From NCBI RefSeq assembly GCF_000725805.1, contig NZ_JOFT01000009.1, positions 189,486 to 253,485 of the forward strand: 64,000 bases of DNA, in the 5' to 3' direction. The position numbers and the translations under genes are program-made. The DNA is from Streptomyces xanthophaeus (GTDB lineage Bacteria > Actinomycetota > Actinomycetes > Streptomycetales > Streptomycetaceae). The number at the start of each line of letters is the position of its first letter. The first letter of the stretch is position 1. This document shows, piece by piece, positions 17,048 through 25,231 of this stretch. The notes beneath the pieces are model-generated. The model searched no databases and was not told where the DNA came from. It worked only from the letters and a program-made list of their open reading frames with translations.

Positions 17048-18421
17048 TCAGCCGGCCGTGGTGTGCCGGTCGGCGACCGTCAGCGCCTCGTCCAGCAGGG
17101 CCAGGCCCTCCTTGGCCTCCGTCTCCGTGATGTTGCACGGGGGGACGACGTGGGTGCGGTTCATGTTGACGAAGGGCCACAGGCCGGACGCCTTGCAGGC
17201 CGCGGCGAATTCGGCCATCGGCGCGTTGGCGGCGCCGGAGGCGTTGTACGGCACGAGCGGCTCCCGCGTCTCCTTGTCCCGTACGAGCTCCAGCGCCCAG
17301 AAGGCGCCCAGGCCCCGGACCTCCCCGACCGAGGGGTGCCGCTCGGCGATCTCGGCGAGCGCGGGGCCGATGACGTCCTGCCCGAGGCGGGCGGCGTGCT
17401 CGACGACGCCCTCCTCCTCCATGGTGTTGATCGTGGCGACGGCGGCGGCGCAGGCCAGGGGGTGGCCGGAGTACGTCAGCCCGCCGGGGTACGGGCGCGT
17501 GGCGAAGGTCTCGGCCACGGCGGCGGAGATCGCGACCCCGCCCAGCGGTACGTAGCCGCTGTTCACGCCCTTGGCGAAGGTGATCAGGTCGGGAGTGACC
17601 CCCCAGTGGTCGGCGGCGAACCACGCGCCGGTGCGGCCGAACCCGGACATGACCTCGTCCAGCACGAAGACGATGCCGTGGCGGTCGCAGAGCTCGCGCA
17701 CGCCCGCGAGGTAGCCGGGCGGCGGGGTCATGATCCCCGCGGTGCCCGGCACGCTCTCCAGGATGATCGCCGCGATCGTCTGCGGGCCCTCGAAGGCGAT
17801 GGTGTCGGCGAGGTGGGTGAGGGCGCGGGCGTACTCCTCGGCCTCGGAGGTGGCGTGGAAGGCCGACCGGTAGAGGTACGGGCCCCAGAAGTGGACGACA
17901 CCGGCCGCGGCCGTGTCCGAGGGCCAGCGGCGCGGGTCACCGGTCAGGTTGATGGCGGCGGCGGTGGCCCCGTGGTACGAGCGGTAGGTGGACAGCACCT
18001 TCTGCCGGCCCGTGTGCAGCCGGGCCATGCGGACGGCGTTCTCCACGGCCTCGGCGCCGCCGTTGGTGAAGAAGACCTTGTCCAGGCCGTCCGGGGTCCG
18101 CTCGGCGATGAGGCGTGCGGCCTCGGAGCGGACGTCGACGGCGAAGCCGGGCGCGAGGGTGCAGAGCCGGGCGGCCTGCTCCTGGATCGCGGCGACGACC
18201 TTGGGGTGCTGGTGGCCGATGTTGGTGTTCACCAGCTGGGAGGAGAAATCGAGGAAGCGGTTGCCGTCGTAGTCCCAGAAGTACGAACCCTCGGCCCCGG
18301 CGACGGCGAGCGGATCGATCAGGGCCTGGGCGGACCAGGAGTGGAAGACATGCTTCCGGTCGGCGTCCTTGACTGCGGCACCGGCGAGCGGGTCGGTGTG
18401 CGGGGTGACATGAGGGGTCAT
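17048..18421 (-). CDS. class III PLP-dependent aminotransferase (omega-transaminase type)
   Basis: The 457-residue protein has VFFTNGGAEAVENAVRMARL (cofactor phosphate region), YRSYHGATAAAINLTGDPRR, IVFVLDEVMSGFGRTG (Asp binding the pyridine nitrogen) and LITFAKGVNSGYVPLGGVAI with the Schiff-base Lys. These define the class III family, which moves amino groups between omega-amino acids or amines and a keto acid such as pyruvate. The substrate is unknown. The GntR/FCD regulator downstream may control it, which would fit catabolism of an amine or amino acid. No strong ribosome-binding site is seen at the ATG. Confidence 0.85.
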   Translation of the reverse strand: MTPHVTPHTDPLAGAAVKDADRKHVFHSWSAQALIDPLAVAGAEGSYFWDYDGNRFLDFSSQLVNTNIGHQHPKVVAAIQEQAARLCTLAPGFAVDVRSEAARLIAERTPDGLDKVFFTNGGAEAVENAVRMARLHTGRQKVLSTYRSYHGATAAAINLTGDPRRWPSDTAAAGVVHFWGPYLYRSAFHATSEAEEYARALTHLADTIAFEGPQTIAAIILESVPGTAGIMTPPPGYLAGVRELCDRHGIVFVLDEVMSGFGRTGAWFAADHWGVTPDLITFAKGVNSGYVPLGGVAISAAVAETFATRPYPGGLTYSGHPLACAAAVATINTMEEEGVVEHAARLGQDVIGPALAEIAERHPSVGEVRGLGAFWALELVRDKETREPLVPYNASGAANAPMAEFAAACKASGLWPFVNMNRTHVVPPCNITETEAKEGLALLDEALTVADRHTTAG

Positions 18422-18531
18422 GCCGTCACGTTAGAAGTGCGCAGGTGGGACGGGACATCGGCGGACTGTCTGCGGCTGGGGTGCCGGTCTCGGCAGTCTG
18501 TCTCCCGGCCGGGCGGTGCGAAGGGGTCATT

Positions 18532-18567
18532 GACAGCATGCTGTCGATATGACAGTCTCTTGTCATA
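18532..18567. promoter_or_regulatory. two adjacent perfect palindromes, probable MarR-type operators
   Basis: GACAGCATGCTGTC (18532-18545) is a perfect 14-bp palindrome. TATGACA-GTCTCT-TGTCATA (18548-18567) is a perfect inverted repeat with a six-base spacer. Both contain TGACA-like half sites and lie 44-80 bases upstream of the DJ-1 gene. A TTGACA -35-like hexamer at 18530-18535 overlaps the first. The MarR gene two steps downstream is the natural candidate to bind here. Confidence 0.65.
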
Positions 18568-18610
18568 AGCAGAGCACGCTGGATCCGACCAACCACCGGA
18601 GGCGAGCACG

Positions 18611-19282
18611 ATGAGCGGGACCCCGCAGCACGACCAGAACCAGGCCCAGGCCCACCCCCAGGCTCACGACAAGCCCGTCCACCTCGCGGTGTACGACACG
18701 TACGCGGACTGGGAGACCGGCCACACGACCGCGCACCTGACCCAGCGCGGCCACCGGATCGTCACGGTCGGACCCGCCGCGGAGCGGCCCGTCACCACGA
18801 TGGGCGGCGTCCGGATCCAGCCCGACCTGGCCCTGGCCGAGCTGCGGCCCGAGGACTCCTCGCTGCTGATCCTGACCGGCGCCTCCCTCTGGGACACCGG
18901 TGACGACCTCGCACCCTTCGCGGCCAAGGCCGCGGAGTTCCTGGCCGCCGGGGTCCCGGTCGCGGCGATCTGCGGGGCCACGGCGGGGCTGGCCCGGGCG
19001 GGGCTGCTGGACGGCCGGGCCCACACCAGCGGCGCCTCCTTCTACCTGGCGCAGCAGCCGGGCTACGCGGGCGCCGGGCACTACGTCGAGGCCGATACGG
19101 TGACCGACGGCAACCTGATCACGGCGGGGCCGACGGAACCGGTGGCGTTCGCCCGCGAGGTCTTCGCACGGCTCGGCGCGTACAAGCCGGAGGTGCTGGA
19201 CGCGTGGTACCGGCTCTTCCACGACTCGGACGAGAGCGCGTACCCGGTCCTGATGGCAGCGGCGGAGTCCGGCGATGCCTGA
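18611..19282 (+). CDS. DJ-1/PfpI family protein (class I glutamine amidotransferase fold)
   Basis: The 223-residue protein starts at an ATG with GGAGG nine bases upstream. It has the DJ-1 core: HLAVYDTYADWETGHTTAHL, an acidic patch around EDSSLLILTGASLWDTGDDL, and the nucleophile elbow VAAICGATAGLARAGLLDGR with the conserved Cys, then HTSGASFYL. Family members act as chaperones, deglycases or isonitrile hydratases, and the exact activity cannot be assigned. The first 20 residues are Gln/His-rich and non-conserved. The stop overlaps the start of a MarR gene by eight bases, so the two form one operon behind the palindromic operators. Confidence 0.85.
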   Translation: MSGTPQHDQNQAQAHPQAHDKPVHLAVYDTYADWETGHTTAHLTQRGHRIVTVGPAAERPVTTMGGVRIQPDLALAELRPEDSSLLILTGASLWDTGDDLAPFAAKAAEFLAAGVPVAAICGATAGLARAGLLDGRAHTSGASFYLAQQPGYAGAGHYVEADTVTDGNLITAGPTEPVAFAREVFARLGAYKPEVLDAWYRLFHDSDESAYPVLMAAAESGDA

Positions 19283-20033
19283 ACCGGACGGGGCGGGGGC
19301 GGGGGCTCCCGGCGGGGCTGAGGCCGGAGCTCCGGACGGGGCTGAGGCTCCGGACGGGGCTGAGGCCGGAGCTCCGGACGGGGCTGAGGCCGGAGCTCCG
19401 GACGGGGCTGAGGCTCCGGGCGGGGCGGAGGCCGGGATGGCTGCGGAGGCCCGGGTGGGGACCGGGGCTCCGGACGGGGCGGGAGCCGGGGCCGGGGCGG
19501 CCGGTGGGGCCGGGGCGGAAGCCGACGCAGAGGCCGGGGCGGCGGCGCAGGCCGGGGCCGAGGCTCCGGGCGGGGCGCTGTCCGTGCGTGCCCGGCAGGA
19601 CCTGCTGAGCCGTACCGCGCTCGGGGTGTTCCGGCTGAACGGCCAGTTCCTCACCTTCTCGGAGGAGCTGGCACGCCCGGCCGGGCTGACCGCAGCCTGG
19701 TGGCAGGTCCTCGGCGCCGTGCTCCGGGAGCCGCTGCCGGTGGCAGGGATCGCCCGGACCATGGGCATCACCCGGCAGAGCGTCCAGCGCGTCGCCGACC
19801 TGCTGGCCGCCAAGGGCCTGGCGGAGTACGTGCCGAACCCGGCACACCGGCGCGCGAAACTGCTGCGCCCGACCGAGGCCGGCCGCGCGGCGGTGGCCCG
19901 GATCGGCCCGGGACACGCCTCCCTCGCCACCCGCCTGGCGGCGGAGCTCGGCGACGAAGGCCTCGCCGAGACGGTCCGCGTCCTGGAACGCCTGACCCGG
20001 ACCCTGGACACCCTGCCCCCGCCGCAGCCCTGA
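19275..20033 (+). CDS. MarR family regulator with about 100-residue low-complexity N-terminal extension
   Basis: Residues about 105-245 are a MarR winged helix domain (LGVFRLNGQFLTFSEELARP, VAGIARTMGITRQSVQRVAD, LAAKGLAEYVPNPAHRRAKL). Before it, residues 1-100 are almost only Gly, Ala, Glu, Pro and Asp in units such as GAEAGAPD, encoded by long DNA repeats (about 19293-19440). The overlap with the DJ-1 gene favours the ATG at 19275, but an internal start near residue 100 (GGALSVRARQDLLSR) would give a normal-sized MarR protein. It probably represses its own operon. The ligand is unknown. Confidence 0.75.
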   Translation: MPEPDGAGAGAPGGAEAGAPDGAEAPDGAEAGAPDGAEAGAPDGAEAPGGAEAGMAAEARVGTGAPDGAGAGAGAAGGAGAEADAEAGAAAQAGAEAPGGALSVRARQDLLSRTALGVFRLNGQFLTFSEELARPAGLTAAWWQVLGAVLREPLPVAGIARTMGITRQSVQRVADLLAAKGLAEYVPNPAHRRAKLLRPTEAGRAAVARIGPGHASLATRLAAELGDEGLAETVRVLERLTRTLDTLPPPQP

Positions 20034-20607
20034 CGTTGGCCGGGAGCGGAACCGGAGCCCAGGCCCCGAGCCGGAGCCCAGGCCCGGGGCTCGGGGGCCG
20101 ACACTCGGGCCCGGAAGCCACGCCCGAAGGCTCGGGGCCAAAGCGAGGCCCACGCCCGGAGCCCGGGGCCCACGCCCGCTCGGGGCCGGGGCCCACGCCC
20201 GCTCGGGGCCGGGGCCAGAGCCCGCGCCTGGAGCCGGAAGCCGAACCGGAGCCCCCGACCGGGAGCCATCGCCCGAGCCGGACCCGGAGCCGGGTTCCAT
20301 GGCCGGAGCCCGAGCTCCGCGCCCGGAGCCCACGACCGCGGAGCTCGGGGCCGGGGCCGGGGCCGGGCCCAGGCCCGGGCCCACACCCAGGGCCAGGGCC
20401 AGGGCCAGGGCCAAGGCCGGGGCCAAGGCCGGGGCCGGGGCCAAGGCCGGGGCCGGGGCCAAGGCCGGGACTCACCCTCCCGGGTCCTGAGCGGAGCGGA
20501 GTCCGCCCGCCGGGGGCCGCGGTACGAGTCCGCCGCGGGCAACCACCGGGCACCCGCAGCCGTCTCCTCCTCCGGGGGCCACTGGCCCCAGGGGGAGGAC
20601 CGCCGGC
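20034..20607. repeat. long GC-rich low-complexity intergenic region
   Basis: These 574 bases between the MarR gene and the kinase gene consist largely of short degenerate repeats, first of GGAGCCC-like units and then of GGCCAGGGCCAGGGC-like units (about 20390-20470). All frames stay open because of the composition, but the translations are Pro/Gly/Arg or Trp/Pro repeats with no domain, so I see no credible gene. The last 30 bases hold the kinase ribosome-binding site, and the rest may contain its promoter. Confidence 0.7.
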
Positions 20608-22236
20608 ATGGAACAACTGCACCCACGGGATCCGCACCGCATCGGCCCGTACCGTCTGCTGGCCCGCCTCGGCGCGGGCGGCATGGGCCAGGTGTACCTG
20701 GCCCGTTCCGACCGGGGCCGCACCGTGGCCGTGAAGCTGGTCCACCAGGAGCTCGCCGCCCGCGAGGAGTTCCGCATCCGCTTCCGCCACGAGGTCGCCG
20801 CGGCCCGCCGGGTCGCCGGGGAGTGGACCGCTCCGGTCCTCGAAGCCGACACCGAGGCCGAGGTCCCCTGGTTCGCGACGGGCTACGTGGCCGGGCCGAG
20901 CCTGCGCCAGGTCGTGGCCCAGGACTTCGGTCCGCTGCCGGCCCGCTCCGTACGGATCCTGGCCGCGGGGCTCGCGTACGCCCTCCGGGACATCCACCGC
21001 GCGGGCCTCGTGCACCGCGACCTGAAGCCCTCCAACGTCCTGATCACCCTCGACGGTCCCCGCGTCATCGACTTCGGCATCGCCCGCGCCCCCGCGGAGC
21101 CCGGCCACGGCCTCACCATGGCCGGTGAACTCATCGGCTCCCCCGGCTTCATGGCTCCCGAGCAGCTCCGCGGCGAGCCCGCGACCGCCGCCTGCGACGT
21201 CTACTGCCTCGGCGCGGTCCTGGCGTACGCGGCCACCGGCCGGCTGCCCTCCGGCGAGGCCGGACGGCCCGACGGCGCCGGAGCGGAAGCGGTCCTGGCC
21301 GACGTACCGCCCGAGCTGCGCGAGCTCGTACGGGACTGCCTGCACGGGGATCCCGCGGCCCGGCCGGAGCCCTCCGAGGTGCTGACCCGGGTGGGCGCGG
21401 GGGACACCGTGGCCGACGGGAGGGCCCTGGAACCCTGGCTTCCAGGGCTGCTGGTGGCGCAGCTAGGTCGGCAGGCCGTACAGCTGCTGGACCGCGAGGA
21501 CGCGGGCCCGGACCGCATCCCCGCGGCACCTGCGGTGCCCATACCGCCCGCAGCGCCTCCCGTGCCGCCGGCACCGCCCGCACCGCCGACGCCGCCGGTG
21601 GCCGCGCCCCCGCCCCTCCCGCCGGCGGCACCCGCACCGGCCCTGTCCGGCCACCCCACTTATCCGGCGTTCGCCCCGCAGGAAGCGGAGCGCGTGGACC
21701 GCTCCCGGGCCGCGTCGACCGTCTTCCTCCTCGCGGTCGCCGTGGTCGTCGCCGTCGCGGCGGGCGGCACGGTGTACGCGGTGATGAACGGCTCGGCGGA
21801 CCCCGTTCCGCCGGGCGGCGCCACGGGCGCCGCACCCGACCCGACCCGGCCCACCGGCGGCGCCGGCCCGTCCGGCTCGGCGCGAACCGGAACCCCGGCC
21901 CCGGCCCCTGCCCCCGGCGCGCTCCCCGAGGCGTACCTCGGAACCTGGCGGGCCACCACCGGCACGCAGACCTGGCAGCTCACCCTCGGCCCGGGCGTCG
22001 TCGGCGAGCCGGTGATGACCCTGAGCGTCCAGGACCCCGCCTTCGCCTGCACCTGGCGGGCCGCGCTGCGCAGCGCCCCCGACCCTGTGGAACTCGACGC
22101 CTCCACCGTCACCTCCGGCGCCCCTCCCACGTGCAGTCCGGGCAGCTGGAGCCTGCTGCGGCTGCTGCCCGACGGCAGCCTCCGGCGGGAGCTGGCGGGC
22201 GGTTCCGGCACCCCTCTCACCTACCGCAAGCAGTGA
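20608..22236 (+). CDS. membrane-anchored Hanks-type serine/threonine protein kinase
   Basis: The 542-residue protein follows GGGGGAGG. The kinase domain (about 12-270) has the glycine loop LGAGGMGQVYLA, Lys in VAVKLV, HRDLKPSNVLI, DFGIA and MAPEQL, so it looks active. A Pro/Ala-rich linker runs to about 360, then one membrane helix (TVFLLAVAVVVAVAAGGTVYA, about 371-391) and an extracellular C-terminal domain of about 100 residues (YLGTWRATTGTQTWQLTLGP) with Cys pairs. The outer domain is lipocalin-like in pattern and may sense a ligand. It is not a PASTA kinase. It is probably monocistronic. Confidence 0.9.
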   Translation: MEQLHPRDPHRIGPYRLLARLGAGGMGQVYLARSDRGRTVAVKLVHQELAAREEFRIRFRHEVAAARRVAGEWTAPVLEADTEAEVPWFATGYVAGPSLRQVVAQDFGPLPARSVRILAAGLAYALRDIHRAGLVHRDLKPSNVLITLDGPRVIDFGIARAPAEPGHGLTMAGELIGSPGFMAPEQLRGEPATAACDVYCLGAVLAYAATGRLPSGEAGRPDGAGAEAVLADVPPELRELVRDCLHGDPAARPEPSEVLTRVGAGDTVADGRALEPWLPGLLVAQLGRQAVQLLDREDAGPDRIPAAPAVPIPPAAPPVPPAPPAPPTPPVAAPPPLPPAAPAPALSGHPTYPAFAPQEAERVDRSRAASTVFLLAVAVVVAVAAGGTVYAVMNGSADPVPPGGATGAAPDPTRPTGGAGPSGSARTGTPAPAPAPGALPEAYLGTWRATTGTQTWQLTLGPGVVGEPVMTLSVQDPAFACTWRAALRSAPDPVELDASTVTSGAPPTCSPGSWSLLRLLPDGSLRRELAGGSGTPLTYRKQ

Positions 22237-22314
22237 CCGGCCCTTTGTGTCGAAGTCAATAAGCCTGCAGGCAGTGCTTGTTACGCCTCGCGCCCCCGGC
22301 GGACACTGCCGCAC

Positions 22315-22704
22315 ATGGAGCCGTTGAACGTAGTGGCACAACTGTGGGAGCGGATCGAAGCACGCGACTGGGACGGCGTGGCCAAGCTCATCGCCGAGGA
22401 CGCGGTCATCGAATGGCCGGTGAGCGGTGAACGCATCGTGGGGCGAGCCAACTTCATCGCCGTGAACAGCGACGACGGTTTCGCGGACGAGAGATCCGTG
22501 GAACTGCTGCGGATCCTGGCCGACGGAGACCTCGTCGTCACCGAGATAGAGATGCCCCAGGACCACGTCGTCTACCGGGCGGTGTCGCTGTGGACGGTGC
22601 GGGACGGGGAGGTGGTCGCGGCGCGGGAGTACTGGACCAGCCCCGGCCAGGACCCGGCGCCCCGCTGGCGGGCGGGGTACGTGGAAGCCCTGCCGGCGGA
22701 CTGA
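22315..22704 (+). CDS. NTF2-like / SnoaL-like domain protein
   Basis: The 129 residues fit the NTF2 fold. An N-terminal helix pair (LNVVAQLWERIEARDWDGVA, LIAEDAVIEWPVSGERIVGR) is followed by curved beta strands (DLVVTEIEMP, HVVYRAVSLWTVRDGEVVAA, REYWT). Such proteins are either small enzymes (cyclase/isomerase) or binding proteins, and residues for a specific reaction are not evident. A 10-bp palindrome GCCTGCAGGC lies at 22263-22272 upstream. No clear ribosome-binding site is seen at the ATG. It stands alone between the kinase gene and the hydrolase operon. Confidence 0.8.
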   Translation: MEPLNVVAQLWERIEARDWDGVAKLIAEDAVIEWPVSGERIVGRANFIAVNSDDGFADERSVELLRILADGDLVVTEIEMPQDHVVYRAVSLWTVRDGEVVAAREYWTSPGQDPAPRWRAGYVEALPAD

Positions 22705-22725
22705 GGGCCGGGACCCGTACCCCCC

Positions 22726-22733
22726 GTACTACC
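22726..22733 (-). promoter_or_regulatory. GGTAGTAC motif in the promoter of the first two-component operon
   Basis: On the minus strand this reads GGTAGTAC followed by GGGGGGTAC. The same GGTAGTAC 8-mer followed closely by GGGGGAC occurs upstream of the second two-component pair at 27245. The position (about 120 bases before the operon's first gene) suits a response-regulator site. The assignment is inference from co-occurrence. Confidence 0.35.
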
Positions 22734-22851
22734 TGAGAGCTACACAGGAACACAGCTCCGCAGCGTGACGCCGACCAGGGGTGCCGATTTCTAACTTCGG
22801 GAGCAGAGAAGAGCGCTGACCGCTCTTCCGGCGACCGGAGGAAGAGCGGAC

Positions 22852-24036
22852 ATGGCTACGGGGGCAGCGGGCGGTGCGGCCGGTTATGGCGGCACGGCGG
22901 GTACGGCGGGTACGGCAGGCACGGCGAGTACGGCAGGCACGGCGGGTACGGCAGGTTCGGCGATCGCGCCGGGCACGGTAGGCACGCCGGGCACGGCAAG
23001 TACGTCGAGCGAGGCCGCGACAGCAGCTGCGGGAGCCGCGGAAGCCCCCGCCCATTCGGCCGGAGGCCGACGCCTGCTGGGGCGGTGGGCCGGATCCGGT
23101 GGCGGGCGTCTGCGTCGCACGCTGCTGGCCTCGGTCGTCGCCGCGGCCGTCGTGGTCCCCGTATCCGCCGCGGCCTCGCCCCACGTCCCCGCCCCTGAGG
23201 CCGCGGCGTTCGCCGAGGGCGCCGACGCCCCCACCCGGTACGCCGCCAACCTCGCCGGCCTCGCCGAGGCGGCCCGGATGGCCCAGGAGGCCGGCCGTAC
23301 CGGCCGGGCCGCGAAGCTCCGCGCCATGGAGGCGGGCGGCACGGCCCGCTTCCTCGCCTTTGACGGGCGCGGCCGGGGCCGGGCCGTCGAGGTCTTCGGC
23401 GACCTCGGGAGCGCCGACCGGGTCACCGTCCTGTTGCCCGGGTCCGACACCACCCTGGACACCTACGCCCGGTTCCGGGCCGGGGCGCTCTCCCTCCAGG
23501 AGCGCCTGCGGGCCGGACATCCCCGCTCCGCCGTGGTCGCCTGGCTCGGGTACGACACCCCCGGCGCCGTCAGCACCACCGTCCTGACCACCGGCCGCGC
23601 CGAGCAGGCCGCCGCCGAACTGGGGCCCTTCCTCACCGGGTTGCGGGATCTGGCCGGGCCCGGTGCCCGGCTCTCCCTCCTCTGCCACTCCTACGGTTCC
23701 GTGGTCTGCGCCCGGACCGACACCGGCTCCGCGGTCGCCGACATGGTCCTCTACGGCAGCCCGGGCACCGGCTCCGGCTCCGTCCGTGACCTGCCCACCG
23801 ACGCCCGGGTCTGGGCCGGGCGGGGCAGTGGCGACTGGATAGCCGAGGTCCCCCACGTCCGGTTCGGCGGCATCGGCCTGGGCCCCGACCCGGTCGCCCC
23901 CGCCTTCGGGGCCCGGCCCTTCGCGGCGGGCAGCGCCGGGCACAGCGACTACCTCAAGCCCGGCACCGAGTCCCTCGACAGCCTGGCCGCCATCGTCCTC
24001 GGCACCGCCGCCGCGCAGGAGGCCCCCCGTGTCTGA
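22852..24036 (+). CDS. alpha/beta hydrolase (DUF1023-like), membrane-targeted, with repetitive N-terminus
   Basis: The ATG follows GGAGG. The first 55 residues are a GTAGTAG-type repeat encoded by GGTACGGCG-like 9-mers. A hydrophobic segment at about 80-108 (LRRTLLASVVAAAVVVPVSA) suggests export or anchoring. The catalytic domain (about 185-390) has VTVLLPGSDTTLDTYARF, the nucleophile elbow LLCHSYGSVVCA with Ser, and a late His in AGHSDYL. This resembles DUF1023 alpha/beta hydrolases; the substrate is unknown. An internal start nearer the hydrophobic segment is possible. It overlaps the acyltransferase gene by eight bases. Confidence 0.75.
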   Translation: MATGAAGGAAGYGGTAGTAGTAGTASTAGTAGTAGSAIAPGTVGTPGTASTSSEAATAAAGAAEAPAHSAGGRRLLGRWAGSGGGRLRRTLLASVVAAAVVVPVSAAASPHVPAPEAAAFAEGADAPTRYAANLAGLAEAARMAQEAGRTGRAAKLRAMEAGGTARFLAFDGRGRGRAVEVFGDLGSADRVTVLLPGSDTTLDTYARFRAGALSLQERLRAGHPRSAVVAWLGYDTPGAVSTTVLTTGRAEQAAAELGPFLTGLRDLAGPGARLSLLCHSYGSVVCARTDTGSAVADMVLYGSPGTGSGSVRDLPTDARVWAGRGSGDWIAEVPHVRFGGIGLGPDPVAPAFGARPFAAGSAGHSDYLKPGTESLDSLAAIVLGTAAAQEAPRV

Positions 24037-25231
24037 GCTCCGCGCCCGCTGGTCCGCCCTCGCGGGCCGCATCGACTCGGCCACCCCGGCCGGCCGGGAC
24101 CGGGCCGTCGACGCGCTGCGGGCCCTCGCGATCCTCGGGGTGGTCCTCGGCCACTGGCTGGTGACCGCCCTGACCACCGCCGACGGCGGGCTGAGCGCCA
24201 CCAGCCCGCTGGAGCACATGCCCTGGCTGGCCCCGGTGTCCTGGGTGCTGCAGACCCTTGCCGTCTTCTTCCTGGTCGGCGGCCATGTGGCCGCCCAGGG
24301 CTACGCCGTGGCGCGGGCCCGCGGGGACTCGTACGGGGCCTGGGTCGGCCGGCGGCTCGGCCGACTGTCCCGTCCGGTCGCCGCCGTCCTGGTCCTGTGG
24401 ACCGTGGTCGCGGGCGGGATGCTGCTCGGCGGGGCGGAGCTGGACACCGTCCGCACGCTGGTCAAGCTGGCCCTCTCCCCGCTGTGGTTCCTCCTCGTCT
24501 TCGCCGCGCTCACCGCCGCGACCCCGCTGGTGCTCCGCGTCCACCCGCTGTGGCCCCTGGCCGTGGTGGCGGGCGTCGACCTGTGGCGGTTCGGGTACGG
24601 CGGGCCCGCGTGGGCCGGCTGGATCAATGTGGGCGCGGGCTGGCTCGTGCCCTACACCCTGGGCGCCGCCTGGGCCCGGGGGGCGTTCGCCCGGCGCCGG
24701 TCCGCCGTGCTCCTGCTCGCCGCGGGGAGCGGCGCCACCGCCGCGCTCGTCCTGTGGTGCGGGTACCCGGCCGCCATGGTGGGGGTCCCGGGGGCCGCGG
24801 TGTCGAACCTGAACCCGCCGACGCTCGCCGCGGCCGCGTTCGGACTCGCCCAGTGCGGCCTGGCCCTGCTGGTGCGCGAACCGCTGGCCCGGGCCGTGCG
24901 AAGGCCCACCGCCTGGGCGAAGGTGGCGCTGGTGAACCTCTCCGCCATGACGGTCTTCCTCTGGCACCAGACGGCGATGATGACCGTCACCGCCCTCGGG
25001 CTGCTGGCGCCCGCCGACCTGCCCGGGCTGCACACCGTGCCCGGCTCGGCGGGCTGGATCGCCGCCCGGCTGCTGTGGCTGCCGGTGTTCGCCGCCGCAC
25101 TGCTGCTCTGCTGGGCCGCGTTCCGCACCTACGAACAGGGCCGGCCCGCCGGGCAGTCCCGTACGGCCTCGGGCTCCCCCGTCCCGTACCGGCGACGCAG
25201 CGCCCCCGCGCGGGAGATCACCCGTGTCTAG
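24029..25231 (+). CDS. acyltransferase family 3-type multi-pass membrane protein
   Basis: The GTG start overlaps the hydrolase stop by eight bases. The 400-residue protein begins with a cytoplasmic stretch, then RAVDALRALAILGVVLGHWL, the typical N-terminus of the acyltransferase-3 family, where the His in GHW is needed for acyl transfer. About ten hydrophobic helices follow. Members O-acylate sugars, peptidoglycan or antibiotics at the membrane. The C-terminal 30 residues are basic and cytoplasmic. The stop overlaps the histidine kinase start, so enzyme and sensor are co-transcribed. Confidence 0.8.
   Translation: MSELRARWSALAGRIDSATPAGRDRAVDALRALAILGVVLGHWLVTALTTADGGLSATSPLEHMPWLAPVSWVLQTLAVFFLVGGHVAAQGYAVARARGDSYGAWVGRRLGRLSRPVAAVLVLWTVVAGGMLLGGAELDTVRTLVKLALSPLWFLLVFAALTAATPLVLRVHPLWPLAVVAGVDLWRFGYGGPAWAGWINVGAGWLVPYTLGAAWARGAFARRRSAVLLLAAGSGATAALVLWCGYPAAMVGVPGAAVSNLNPPTLAAAAFGLAQCGLALLVREPLARAVRRPTAWAKVALVNLSAMTVFLWHQTAMMTVTALGLLAPADLPGLHTVPGSAGWIAARLLWLPVFAAALLLCWAAFRTYEQGRPAGQSRTASGSPVPYRRRSAPAREITRV

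Noticed and set aside
20040..20490. Open frames in the GC-rich region as a possible repeat protein gene
   Set aside because: All frames are open owing to composition, with no ribosome-binding site or domain.
18563..20626. Minus-strand frame with PRPWPRP repeats
   Set aside because: It opposes the DJ-1 and MarR genes and the low-complexity region; the repeats are a by-product of base composition.
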